DNA of 64,000 nt, taken from contig CM038468.1 of NCBI GenBank assembly GCA_021464415.1, forward strand, positions 36,692,969 to 36,756,968, in the 5' to 3' direction. A model generated the notes under the pieces. That model saw only the letters and a list, made by a program, of their open reading frames with translations. It was not told the DNA's origin and made no database searches. A program made the translations under genes and the position numbers. Of the stretch, positions 37,593-50,700 are shown one piece after another (within the stretch, counting starts at the first letter, position 1; each line of letters opens with the position of its first letter). The DNA comes from Lonicera japonica (Eukaryota > Streptophyta > Magnoliopsida > Dipsacales > Caprifoliaceae).

Positions 37593-37881
37593 GGGCTCAT
37601 TTGGTTCAAGTTTTAAATCATTCTTTGAATGCTACATTTCAATCCAAAATGATTCCGATATTTGGTTCAAGTTTTGAGTTAAAAAGGCATCATTCCAAGA
37701 ATGGAGTATTCCTCCAAAGTTTTCTATCTTAAATGGATGGGAATAAAGGATTACTCCAAGTATTCTCTTTTAAATTTTCTCTTAAGACCAAAATATCACA
37801 TCTACTTACCAAGACAACATTTGTTTTTCATTTATATTCTTTTTTTATAAAAAATTGTTATTAAACTTCTTCTTCTTCTTT

Positions 37882-37945
<64 letters not shown>

Positions 37946-38212
37946 GGCTTTTCACAATTTTTAATAATAAAAATTTAAATTTTACCTTTGTAAAATTGCT
38001 AAAATTTGTCTTTTAATTTTATAAATAAAAAATCTTTTGGTAATTCACACTATTCTCATTTGAACGAAATATAAAGAGGTAATTCAATGTTCTAAGATAG
38101 AATAATTCATGTCTGAATCAAATATTGGCAAAGTATCATAGTTGCCAAGAGAAAAGTTTTCCTAAAATCTATGATACCCATTTCATTCACAAATCTTGAA
38201 TCAAATGAATCC
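37593..38212. mobile_element. Harbinger/Tourist-type MITE (620 bp)
   Basis: The ends gggctcatttggttcaag and cttgaatcaaatgaatcc are inverted repeats. Both sides are flanked by TAA (37590-37592 and 38213-38215), the 3-bp duplication of PIF/Harbinger elements. The interior carries a long (ATT)n microsatellite. Apart from this insertion, the flanking DNA (37500-38540) resembles 53860-54240. Confidence 0.78.
37882..37945. repeat. (ATT)n microsatellite
   Basis: About 21 uninterrupted att units inside the Harbinger-type MITE. Confidence 0.95.
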
Positions 38213-38830
38213 TAAATATAAAAACATGCTACGCTCGTTATTAGTTGAAAGAATACTGATTAAAAATATAAAATATTAAATATTGTTATCATTTTCTTGG
38301 GTTGGGGCCTTATTTTGTCTATTGTTAAAATTTTCTAAAATAATAAATAGTATATTTTTATAAATACAAACCTTTTTATATTGATGAATTTAAGATAATT
38401 TACCACCAAAATATATTCCAATAAACAAAGCTATTGAAGCTTTAATGCAACTCCATAACAGCTCCTGAAAACCTTATATTTTCTAAAGAGGTTCTACCTC
38501 ATGAAAACACTCTTTAATGGAACGATATTTTTTGATGGTCATGACCAAAAAAGTGTTGCCATAACTTTTTTTCATTTGGGGCTTAATTAAATTAAGGGTA
38601 TGCTTAATTGTAGATTTAAAAATTGTTGAAAAATAACTATATTTAATTAGATATTTGAAAATATATATATAATACTAAGTGATTTGGTAATATATTATGT
38701 CGGTCAGATATTAACCCTAGAAGGGGTGAATATGGTTTATGATAAATATGCGAAATTTAAACTAATTTAAACTAACATATTATAAATAAATTACTTAAAG
38801 ATAAAATCAAGGAAACAATATAACTGAACT

Positions 38831-38862
<32 letters not shown>

Positions 38863-38992
38863 CAATAAAGTTCAATGAGATAAGTTTAGAGAAATTGAAC
38901 TATAAAATCAAATCGTTTTGTTTACATAATTTGGCTATACCACCATACGTCCGCACTAGATGTTGGTACCAGAGAAATTCCACTGTAGTATC

Positions 38993-40534
38993 TGTTGGTC
39001 GAATTTTAACCCTAAGGGGGGAGGGTGAATAGGGTTTAAAAAAACTTAATGCGAAATTAAAAACTTTTCTAAGAATATCTAAGCCAAACAAATTTACTAA
39101 ACAAATATATCAAGAAATGCAAGTAATTCAATTAAGCAATCAATCAAACAAACTCAAGATCAAGCAAAAATAATAATAAGTAAATAAATAGCTTGAGTTA
39201 GAAAGATTAAACCAATTGAAGACCAAGACGTTTTATCCACACGATTCGGTTTTTGAAACCATATATCTGCGCTCGGTTAGTTCCCCGAAAATTTTCACTA
39301 ATTCTAATCTTCTTCCGAGTGAAGATCAAACCTCTACAAGTGTTGTTGTCTCACACACTCTTACAAATATTGCTTTACTACAATATTCACACAAGATATA
39401 TCTCTTGCTAACTTGTGAGATTTACCTCTCACAATCACTAAACAAGAATTTACCTTCTTGTTATCTTATGAGATTCACCTCTCACAATTGAATACAATTT
39501 TTTTGGTGATTCGCACCAATTAACAATAACTCTCTCAAGTGTTTGATAGATACAATTTGAAACTCATACTAGAGTTACTTGTTTGATCAAGATTTATAGC
39601 TCAATGAAGAATGATTGATCAAAAATAAATTCTTGAATCTTTTAATATTGAAGATAGATAAAGTATGTATGTAAGAATGATCAAAAGTGCTTACAAATGT
39701 GTCTTAGAAGTCATATATATAGTCCCAAAAGTGATATAGCCATTTTTTAGGTTTGGTAGAAGTTTGGTACCAAAAATGGTAAAAAATCAGAAATCCAACA
39801 ACTATATTCTAAAGCATCAGTCTACTGAACACAATCCATCAGTCGACTGATGGGCCTTTAGTCGACTAAGTCACAATCCGTCAGTTGACTAATGGGCTCT
39901 ATCCATCAGTTCAAAATCCCAATTTTTGCACTTTTGCATATAAGTTCCAAAATAAATTCTAATGATTTGGGGACCTCAATTATATATCCCTAAAACACCC
40001 ATTTTCGGAAAAACTCAAAATATGATCGTTTGAATTTAATAAGAATTTATTTCAAAACTGATTTTTACTATAATGATGTTTTGAAATGATTTTGATTCAA
40101 ACTTTGTTTTGATCAATCTAAGAAAGTTGTAATAATGTATATGAGTTATAATAATCATCAAATAAGAAACTTTACAAATAATCCTAATCATTCACTCAAA
40201 TGTCGAATATACGAGTTTATGAATGCTTCGATTTGTTTCTTCAATTTGATCTTCACTTGAAGCTTTTGCCTTGAAGTTTTTGCATGTGATCCTTGATCTA
40301 TGTGCTCTATGGATTTGCATAATGATGAGATTGATCTTCCTTGACTTGTCCAATGCAATGTTGGCTTGATCGGATATGGATTGAATGATTCATGTCACAC
40401 TTCCTTTGAGTAATCATGCTATTCTTGATATTCAATGTAAATGAACTATAAACCTATATCAAGAAACATGTTAAATTACACATGATTGATTTATTATTAT
40501 TATCAAAATAAGATCAAGACCTACAAGGTCAACA
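38993..40534. mobile_element. Inner solo LTR 1 (1,542 bp)
   Basis: It starts tgttggtcgaattttaaccc and ends acaaggtcaaca, with the 5-bp duplication gtatc on both sides (38988-38992 and 40535-40539). It contains the perfect 18-bp palindrome ccatcagtcgactgatgg at 39836-39853. It split the outer LTR about 295 bp from its left end. Small open frames inside it (for example 39216-39491) match no protein I know. Confidence 0.92.
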
Positions 40535-40844
40535 GTATCCTATTATCGATGAGGAACAAACTGGTACAATAATCTTCTTCACATGCAAATATCAAACTGC
40601 TTAAGTGTAATTTTTCTCAATATACTCAACAAGTGTAGAGAATCTCTTCACACTCAACACAAGAATACCATCTACAAATTTATGAGAAAACTTCTTACAA
40701 ATAAATATAGATTGCTTGGTCTACTACACTAAGGTACAATAACTATCATGTGTATGAAGATATAAATTAAAATTCACACTAGAGTTATCAAGATTGATTA
40801 GGAATTATAGCTCAAATTAATGATATGATTAATGAATGATTTGT

Positions 40845-42352
40845 GTTGGTCGAAAATTAACCCTAGAGGGAGGTGAATAAGGTTTATTAAACTTAATGTG
40901 GAATTAAAAAATTTTCTAAAAACGTTTAAGCAATACAACTAAGCTAAACAAATATATCAAGGAAGACAAACAAATCAATCAAGCAAACCCAAGATCAAGC
41001 AATAAGAGAGTAAGAAAATAAATAGCTTGAGTTAGAAAGATTAAATCAAATAAGCCCAAGTCGTTTTGTTCTCGCGGTTGGATTGTTTAGACCATACGTC
41101 CCCGCCCCGGATAATACTCCCAAGAAATTCTATTAAAAATCGATTTTCTTCCGGGTGAAAATCAAACCACTATAAGTGTAATTGTCTTATTACACTCTAC
41201 AAATGTTGTTCTTCTCATAACACTCAACTCAAGTGGGATTCTTCTCACCACACTCACCATAAGAAAAATGCTTCTTGCTAAATTATGAGATTGACCTCTC
41301 ACAAATTGTTGAATACAATTGATTTGGTGATGAACACCAAGATACAATAACTTTCAAGTGTATTTGAAAATTATAAATAAAGTTCACACTAGAGTTATCA
41401 AGTTTGATTAAGATTTATAGTTCAATGAAGAATGATTGATCAAAACAAAGGCTTAAATACTTGAGTATGATAAATAAATGAAAAATGAGTTTGTATATGT
41501 GTTCAGGCTTGTTAAAATGTGTCTTAGATGTCCAATATATAGTCCTAAAGATGATATAGCCGTTTAAGAGGTTTGGTATAAGTTTGGTACCAAAAATGAT
41601 AAAAAAAATCAGAAATTCAACAGCTATATTATGAGGCATCAGTCGAGTTATGGCCCTCAGTCGACTGAGCAAAGTCCATCAGTCGACTGATGACCTTTGT
41701 TCATCAGGCCAAAATCCCAATTTTTGGATTTTTGCAAATTTAGCTCCCAAATCAATTATAATGCTTTAGGGACCTCGAAAATATGTTCCTAAGACACCTA
41801 TTTTTGGAAAACTCAAAATATAATCAATCAGATTTAATATGAATTTATTTGAAAACCATATTTTGCAAGAATGAAGTTTTCAAAGGCAATTCAATTCAAG
41901 CTTATTTTCAATCAATCTAACAATGATGCAAGAACATGATTGAGCTATATATAAAAATGATCAATCAAGAAAATTTACATAAATCCTAACAACTCACTCA
42001 ATTGTCGAATAAACATGTCTTTGAATGCTTTGATTTGTTTATTCAATTTAATCTTCACTTGAAGCATTTGCTTTGAAGCTATTCATATAATCCTTTGATC
42101 TTTTGTGCTTCATGAATTGCATTGATAGCATATAATGAGATTGATCTTCCTTATCTTGTCCGATACTTTATAAATTTGATCGGATATGGATTGAATGATC
42201 CTTGTCATATGGCATTCTTTCTTCATAAAATTCATGTTTTTCTTGAATTCATATGATAATGAAATACAAACTTAATTCAATAAACATGTTAAATTACACA
42301 TGATTAAGTTATTATTATTATCAAAATAAGATTAAAACCTACAAGGTGAACA
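40845..42352. mobile_element. Inner solo LTR 2 (1,508 bp)
   Basis: It starts tgttggtcgaaaattaaccc and ends acaaggtgaaca, with the 5-bp duplication atttg on both sides (40840-40844 and 42353-42357). It is collinear with inner solo LTR 1 and carries the palindromes catcagtcgactgatg (41678-41693) and ctcagtcgactgag (41656-41669). Confidence 0.92.
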
Positions 42353-43382
42353 ATTTGAATCTTTTTAATCTTAGCAATTAATGAATTATAAGTGAAAGAA
42401 TAGATTCAAGTGTGTAGAAACATATATGAGAGATCCATTTATAGTCCTAAAAGAGAATATGACCGTTTAAGGGTTTTAGGGAAGCTTATGGACAAGTTAT
42501 GGGCAAAATTGCTTTCCCAATGACTAGTTTTTGAAATCTTCAGACCTCAACAGTAGCATGTTGGTCACTAACAACTGTCTGTTGCTCAATACAAATAGTC
42601 ACTAGTTTGTTTAGAAAGATTGATGTGGACAAACCAATTTTATCCGATTTATCTTGATCATGTATCATAATATAGCTGTTGGACCATGCTAAAATTTTGG
42701 ATATAAACACTAAAAGACATTATTTAGCTGCCGTCAAAATTTTAAAATGCAAGAATTCGAGAATACCTCCATCAGACTATTAGATCAAAATTGTGCAAAA
42801 ATCGGGTGAATCAATAATGTGAGAAAAAAAATAATTTTTGCTTGGAAATTTAAGGAGGCTACAAAATATATCTTAAACATGTTTAATAGTATAAAAACAA
42901 TATTTTAAGGATTAAAGCATTTTTGAATAGTTTTGATAAAATATAAGCCTTAAAATTCATTTGTTAAAGAATTAGCAATAATAATGAACATAATGCAACA
43001 TGTTTGAGCCGTAAGGATTTGATCAATCAAGAAAATTTATATAAATCTTAAGCACTCACGCAATTTGTTAATTTCTCAAAGTCTTTTTGCTTTGGTCGTT
43101 GTTCTTTGAATTTGAAGCTTTGCCTTGAGAGCTTCTTTGAGCTTTGTTTGTTAAGCCAATGAGTTTGCAATGTTAAACTCAATTGCCCATTGCTTTCTTG
43201 ACATGATTGGATATATATTAAATATCCTTGGAATGTAGCATACTTTCTTTGTAAAATATATGCTATTATTGAATTTTTAAATTAATGAACTATAAACTTA
43301 TTTCAAGAAACATGTTAAATTACAACTTATTAAGTCATTGTTATTATCAAAATAAGATTAAGACCTTCCAGTCAACATATTA

Positions 43383-45200
43383 TATTATTCCTTATGTTTT
43401 GCAAAAAATCCAATTCTTTGAGTGCTAGGTTCGAAGAAATTTTTTCATAAAAAATTAGAAAATGATGAAAAACAACCAACCAATGCACTCATCTCCTTTT
43501 ATATATTCTCATAAAAATCAATTATTTATCTATTCATTTTCTAACTTCACCATCACACGTTGCCAAAATTTTTCCCCGAGAAAACATAACTGAAAACAAC
43601 AATAAGCATTTTTGTTTTATTAAGTGTACGTTTATTAGCATCCATGTGAGTATTGTAACACTCCAAGTGTCTTTAATACATGAAAAATATCCCAATGAGT
43701 GTGTAACGACACAATTCTAAAGTTATTTAAAATGCAAGTATTTATTTTATCAGTAAACATAGTACACAACTCCTAATACATCTTTATTAAAATTTCTAAT
43801 TCTTCAAATATTTATTTGTTCACTCCTTATTTGTCCGTTCTTCATTCCATAACTTAATTCACCCTTCAACTTACGGGACTACCTAAAAAATAGTTATAAG
43901 GGTGAACTTCACAAACCCAATGAGAAAATACTTATTTTTCTATTTTAAGAGTTAGCAAAATATAATTAAGTCATAAAATGTATATTGTAACTAAAAAGAA
44001 TATTGCAGAGTATATTTCCATAAAAGGTATTAAAAAAATAAGTTTTCACATGAACATTGAAAATGTGCCTATATAATACTCCACTTCTAAGGTCAATGAA
44101 TAGCCCCCATTGATTAGAACCCAATATTTCACTTTCCAATCAAACGATTGGCCAGAAATGAACCAGTTTTGAACAACGCCGATATTTGGCACGCTATCCA
44201 ATTATCCTTGGGGTAGTACAGATAAATTCTCAGAAGTGGTTTTTCTATAATATCAATACATCATGATCAACGTGTCCATATACTAGCATTTGATAAAAAT
44301 AATAAGTAATCACATTCTTATAATACACAATAATATTTTAAACAAGCCTTAAAATGGAGAATAAGTACTAATTACCTTTTTGTACTTGAATTTACTTGGT
44401 ACGTAACTCCTGATCCTAAAAATTAATACCTACACGTAAAGTGTTTTAAATTTGTAATTCAATAAGATTTCAACATGTTACCATTTGTTAAAGAGATTTT
44501 TTAAGTTCAATATAATAATTAAATATATATGTATGCATATAGATATTAACTAGAGTTTGATATATATACATGTATATAAGTTTACACAAAAGAATGTATG
44601 ATTGCATATTATAAATACATGCATACATATATATATATATATATTATTTCCTATTTACATGTGTGGCCCTAATAAGGAGGATGAATCATACATTTTCTTT
44701 CTTTAAGCTATTTGACAATTTGCCTCTGGGCTTTTCTTCTTTCACTTTCAATCTTTTCATACTTGTTTAATTTGTTGTATGCTATGTTTCCTACAATGAT
44801 AGTCTTTTATAGTAATCTAAAATAGGATGGTAATCATTACTTACTAGATTTTTAAAGCCAAGTGCCCTATTTTACTATCTCTTTCGTTTGCATCTTCCAT
44901 GTAAGGATCTTCTTTTATAACTAGTTAGGCCATGTGGCTTCTTCCCTTTTATTCTCATTTTTTTTATCCCACGGATAAATATCATCTTTCGTATAACATT
45001 TATCGCTCCTAATTAATTTTGAAGAACAAGTCATTTAAATTTATACTTTTACTATATTATACATAATTTTTATTGCAACTCAAATTTCTACGATGTGGGT
45101 TTCTAAATTAATTTTTTATCTACAACTAATTTTGTATAACAGAAATTATTTTCATGTGTATTTTGAAATGGGTATTACACCATGTATATCATCAGCCACG
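43383..45200. other. Gene-free AT-rich region
   Basis: No exon was recognised. It contains an (AT)n run near 44628 and scattered low-complexity sequence. Confidence 0.55.
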
Positions 45201-45439
45201 TTAGCTCCGCCATTGCTTGACCAAGAAACCATATGTTTCGCTTTGTGCCTGGAAATGCCAAGCTTATAAATTTATCCGGTAAACTATTAAAAGTTCGTGT
45301 AACCCATATCAAATTAATCGTGTTCATGACCACCCATATTTTTTAATATTTTAAGATTAGTCTGTGACTGACTCCAATCCATTAAGACAAAGGTACGTAT
45401 ATGCATACACAATAAATGGTAGATGATAGTAGTGCATGG

Positions 45440-46850
45440 CAGAGCCGGCTAAAAGGGCATGCAACCTAGGCAAATGCCTAGGTCCCCACGTGGAGAGAAG
45501 GCAAACAAAAAATTTTAGGTATCTAATTGTAAGGAATCAAAAGTGAGGGGGCATTTTGAAAAGTGAAATAAACTAAGTTAAGGAGAGAGGCAGAGAGCAG
45601 CTGGGAGTAATTTCCCATCTTTCTTCTTTTTCTTTTCCACTGGAGAGACTGAGAAAGGCCTCTTTCTCTTTTTTTCCCGTTTTCCCCTCTTTTTCTCCTC
45701 TCCATCGGCCATCGCTCCACGGCTCCCACCCACGTGATCGGGCCTCCAAAAGTCCACCAAGGGCACAAACTCATCAACCAAGGTTAAGATTCTTAAGCCC
45801 TAATTTCTTGATTTTTCGTTTTCTCTTTTCCGTTTCTTCCATATTTCTTGATTTTTAATTATTTAGCAATTAGCATGATTTTGATTTGTTGATTGTTGAT
45901 TTTTTAATTATTTTTTGATTTTATTCCATATTTCTTGATTTATGATTATTTAGCATGATATTGATTTGTTAATTTATTTTTGCTAAATCTAGTTTAGACT
46001 TTAGTTTAATCAAGTCATATACTAGTTTTCCCAATAGCTACATTTAGCATGATATTGATTTTATGATTATTTAGGATTTATGATTTATGATTATTTAGAA
46101 TTTATGATTTAGGATATTTCTTGAATCTTGATTTATGATTATTTAGCCCTAATTTTATATTATTAGATTTAGCTATTTAGACTTTACTTGTTAAATATTA
46201 GTTTTATTCTTGATTAGTTGTATAATATTAGGTGTATTTATTGTCATTGATTAATTGATTATTTGTAATTTTGTATATATTGATTTGTTGATATATTAAT
46301 TGATTTCTTGATTTCTTGAATCTTGATTTATGATTAATTCTTGATTAGTTGTACAATATTAGCATGATATTGATTTGTTTTATTATTTCTATACCAGTGA
46401 TAGTTGTTACTACAGAGAGAAGTTTCTCAAAGTTGAAGTTGATAAAAAATTATCTTCGAACAACAATGTCAAAAAATAGATTAAGTGGGTTAGCGATGTT
46501 ATCTATTGAAAAAAGAGTGTTAGCTATCATTGATTGTAGTGATGTAATTACTAATTTTGCACTTCAAAAAGCACGAAGAATAGGCTATTAGATAGTACTG
46601 GGATGGTTTTGTATATTTTTGTTACAAACTCGAAGATTTATCTATCAATCTTATGTTAATTGTTGTCTTAATTATTATTATTTAATTTGGTAATTGATTG
46701 GTTTTAGTTTTTGGAGTTTTTTGGTTTCAAATTATTAAATATTATGATTTTAAGATTGTTTTGTTAAAGAAGAAGACAATGATACGAGGCCCCAATTTTC
46801 GTGGATATTAAAATTCGCTTGGGGTCTCATTTTCCCTTAAGCCATCCCTG
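45440..46850 (+). mobile_element. Internally deleted hAT DNA transposon (1,411 bp)
   Basis: The left terminus cagagccggctaaaaggg and the right terminus cccttaagccatccctg are imperfect inverted repeats. Both sides carry the 8-bp duplication gtgcatgg (45432-45439 and 46851-46858), diagnostic of hAT elements. A CT-rich leader (about 45590-45720) ending at a donor-like caag|gttaag is followed by 500 bp of AT-rich, internally repetitive DNA (variants of gatttatgattatttag). Then comes only the C-terminal transposase domain. The catalytic core is missing, so the element is nonautonomous. Confidence 0.88.
46385..46591 (+). pseudogene. hAT transposase C-terminal dimerisation domain remnant
   Basis: The frame (open from 46349) encodes IPVIVVTTERSFSKLKLIKN and ends in RRIGY, with the block LSGLAMLSIE. 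This matches the dimerisation region of hAT transposases, the family annotated in plants as zinc-finger MYM-type-1-like. The BED finger and the DDE catalytic residues are absent. The preceding sequence tttctataccag looks like a splice acceptor, so this was probably the last exon. Confidence 0.85.
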
Positions 46851-47100
46851 GTGCATGGTATGAAGATATAATTTTTTTTTCTTTAAATCAAGCACAAAAC
46901 ACACAAATGAAGCCGAAGTATGCCAAAGAAGACAAACAGCGCAAATGAAAATGAAAATGGGTTTCGAAAATCCATTAAGGAACTAGTCCTCTTTAAATGA
47001 TGCGAACACACCATTAGGCAATCCATCCGGCCACTAAACCGCATTTTGTCGAACCACAGAGTTACTCATCATACCTAGACCATCTATAGCAAGCCAAAAC

Positions 47101-47262
47101 TATTAGATATATGTATAGATTTGTTATGTGATTCCTAGAATCACGTGATATTATTTTTCCTTCCATGCAAAGCTCATTCCATCCTTATTTAAGGGACCTT
47201 TGTATTCATTCATAGAAACGAAATATAATTCATTCTCTCTTCTCTTTCTCTATAATTCAACA
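47101..47262 (+). repeat. 5' LTR of the Copia element
   Basis: It starts tattagatatatgtatag and ends ataattcaaca. It contains a G-box (tcacgtga at 47141-47148) and a TATA-like tatttaa (47186-47192) that would drive the element's transcript. Confidence 0.93.
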
Positions 47263-47274
47263 TGGTTTCAGAGC
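47263..47274 (+). other. Primer-binding site of the Copia element
   Basis: The sequence tggtttcagagc begins immediately after the LTR and differs at one base from tggtatcagagc, the complement of the 3' end of initiator tRNA-Met used by most plant Copia elements. Confidence 0.85.
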
Positions 47275-47765
47275 GAAAAACGACAAATAAACCCTAGTCG
47301 CCCTAACCCAACCACACAGTCACCAAGCAATCACCACGCAACCACCATAAAACACCATAGAGCCACCCCAAACCACCACACAGTCAGAAGCCTTAACCCT
47401 ACCCTCGATCGATCTTCTGTGCATTCGTCCATCATGTACCGACCCCTAATCAAACAAAAAATCACACCATCATCGTCATCTTGAATAGATGATTCCAAAA
47501 CCGTTCAACCTACCTCGATTAACGCCCTCACGCGCTCCCACGCATCGAGCGTATACACCACCATCTCATCCCGACTCTTCCACACGCCTCCGTAGCGGCG
47601 GCTATTGCCACGTCAGCCCTACAGCCACGCTAGCTGCCACGTCACCCTTGACTGCTGACCGTTGACCACATAAATCCTTCCTGGAATTTTTTGACATTCT
47701 GAACATAGCCGTGGCCTCAGAATTTTCAAATTCGATCTCGATCATTAGGTAATCAATCTCCCTCA

Positions 47766-50700
47766 ATGGCTTTCGACCCCACAACTATAACTGGATCATC
47801 CACAAAAGATTTACATATCATCATTCAAACTAAAGGCTCCTTATTCAATATCGGCCTTCTACTGGATGAGACCAACTATAATATATGGTCTCAACTCATA
47901 GAGATGCACATCGCAGAGAAATAAAAATTCTCATTTATTCAGGGTTCAACTTCAATTCCGAAAGAAGGAACACCAGAATTCGATAAATAGGTAACCCTGA
48001 TAACTAACGGGTAAAACGCTGGCTCTTAATGTCAATGAAATCGAAAATCATGAAATGCTACATTCACATTCCTATGGCACGCAAAATTGGAAATCACTGT
48101 CTAAGGCATTTCATGACGGGGCTGATGAACTACAGGTTTTTCCTTTGAACCAACGGGCCTTCACTGTCAAACAGGATGGGTGATCAATATCTGAATTTTA
48201 TGGGGAGCTGACAGGGATATTCAGCGAGTTGGACCACCATGATAAAGTAGTTATGGAAAGCCCTAATGATGTGGAGTCGTACAGGAGATCAATTCAACGC
48301 TTGAGAGTCCACATTTTTCTTGCCGGGCTAGATAATGAACTTGAACAAGTTTGGGGTGAGATTTTACGAAAGGATCTAGTTCCAGAACCAGAAGAAGTAT
48401 ATGCCCTGGTTCGTTGAGAAGCTCTTCGACGGTAAACAATGAACCCCGCGACAGATACTGTAGCAATAGTAGCCCGTAATCAAGCCCCCCCCAATTCCAA
48501 TTGGCGAAATTCAGATAAATGATCTGGTGATGTGCCAAGAAATTGGTACATTGTAGGGCACTAATATATATCTTGAAGAGCATATATTATTACATTTGTT
48601 GTGTTTTTTAAGATTTTCAGGTGTTTAGAATTAAATTGAGAAGTTTTTGATTGAAGAGAAAAAATTCGCTGCGCGCAAGGCTTGATTTCAATAAATTTAT
48701 GGCACCAATCCGTAAGGAATTTGAAGAAAATTCTAGAGATAAAAGTTCTAGAACTTTGAATTAGCTACGCGTGGGCGAAAACTTTGCGTCAATCGGAGTT
48801 CGGAGCGCGAAGTTATGGCCAAAATGCAATCAGTGCACCCAAATAATTAATTCTAGCGGGCCAATTAAAATAGCAGGCCCACTTGCCTAGTCCATTGCCT
48901 CAAGGCCCATCTAGCAAATTAAAAAAAAATAAAAGAAGAGGCTTCATTCTCTAAGTCCAAGCCTAAGCCCATAAGTAAGCAACAATAATATAAAGCTGGC
49001 AGCATTATTCAAAAGGGGGGTTGTGCAATTATTTTTCTTCTTTAAATAATTTTTTTATCGACACAATATACTAAGTACCGATTCATGCACTTGCGAGTAA
49101 TTAAAACATTCACAACATCTGGTAATCGGCCAAATGACTCTCGGGGTTCGACCTCCAAATAGCCCCCCATGCTTTGTCTGTGGACTTACCGGACACTAAA
49201 AAAAGGGTTATTATGAAATCATTGGCTATCTTGATTGGTGGAAGGATTCTCGCAATCGCAGAACATGTTAGACCATAGAAGGAGGTAACAAACAAGCCAC
49301 ATGCTTACTCACTACCACAGATACATCAGGTATGGCTTTACATTCTGTCTCTGTTTTGAATAATACATGGGTAATTGATTCTGGTGCCATTGATCATATG
49401 ACACCTAATTCAAAAATGATTACTCCTTTAACCCCATCATCTCAGACCTTTGTTTCCACAGCCAATGGTACTCTAGTTCCTGTAGTAGGAAAAGGACCAG
49501 TTAATCTATCAGACACCCTGAACCTAAGCTCTGTCTTAGTAGTACCATCCTTAGATTATAATTTATAATCTGTTGCTCAAATAATTAATGCCTTACACTG
49601 TATTGTCATCTTTTGGCCTTCTCATTGTGTTTTTAAGGACATTCAGACGAAGAAAGCGATTAGTTGTGGTGTTAGGCGCGAAAAATTGTACTACATGGAC
49701 CTGGAGTTGAAAAGCACAGATTGCTTGCACAAGGCCTTGAACACTAGTACCTCTGAAAAGAAGATTGCTGATGAACTTTGGTTATGGCATCGTCGGTTAG
49801 GACACGCATCAATTGGTTACTTAAAGAAAATATTTTCTAGTTTAGTTAATAAAGTTGATTCTTCTGTTTTTTATTGTGAGATTTGTGAACTCGCTAAAAG
49901 TCATAATATTTCCTTTAAAACTTCATTAAATAAAAGTTCAGTTCTATTTATGATTATTCATTCTGATGTATGGGGTCCATCTCACATTGCTTCTTTAAGT
50001 GGTATACGATGGTTTGTCACATTTATTGATGATTGCACTCGAATGACGTGGGTTTATCCCATGAAATCAAAAAGTGAAGTTAGTAGTTTGTTTAAAGGAT
50101 TCCATAAAAAATCCATATACAGTATAACGCTACTATTCAAGTTCTCCGAAGTGACAATGGTGGTGAATATATGAGTACTGAGTTACAGGCATACTTCAAA
50201 CTCCATAGAATCATTAATCAGACTACATGTCCTTATACTCCTTAATAGAATGGGATTGTCGAACAAAAAAATCATCATTTATTGGAAATAGTTCAGGTAT
50301 CATTGATTAGCGCAAAAACACCAACCTCATATTGGGGCGAAGCACTATCCTCGCTGCTTATTTGGTAAACCGTATCCCCTCTGCTGTACTTGATTTTCAG
50401 ACACCCTTCAAAGTCTTAGTTAAGTTTGTCTCGACTCCTACCATGTCAAATATTCCTCACCGGGTGTTTGGATGTGTTACATTTGTCCACTTACCAAAGG
50501 AACAACGGTATAAGCTTGAACCTCTCGCTTTCAAGTGCGACTTTGTAGGGCATGCATCTTCTCAGAAGGGGTATTGGTATTATCATGCTCCTACATAGAA
50601 ACTATACGTCACCATGGATGTGATGTTTTATGAAGAAACTATGTACTTTGACATGACTAAAATTCAGGGGGAGCATTATAAAGAAGTTCAATTATTTGGG

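Larger units (their letters stand above)
38698..43377. mobile_element. Outer solo LTR interrupted by two younger solo LTRs of the same family
   Basis: The left end tgtcggtcagatattaaccc and the right end ccttccagtcaaca are flanked by an identical 5-bp duplication, tatta (38693-38697 and 43378-43382). Removing the two inner insertions with their duplications leaves about 1,620 bp, close to the 1,542 and 1,508 bp of the inner copies. The interrupted halves align in order with the inner copies (ccatacgtccgc, actagagttatcaag, caaaataagattaagacc). No gag, pol, primer site or polypurine tract is present. Superfamily cannot be assigned from LTRs alone. Confidence 0.9.

Noticed and set aside
38693..43382. 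Possibility that the two inner units are the paired LTRs of one element
   Set aside because: Each has its own distinct 5-bp duplication, and the DNA between them is outer-LTR sequence with no primer site or coding domain.
45523..45781. Two minus-strand basic open frames (KKRKR-rich)
   Set aside because: They are antisense to the CT-rich leader of the hAT element; the basic residues come from composition.
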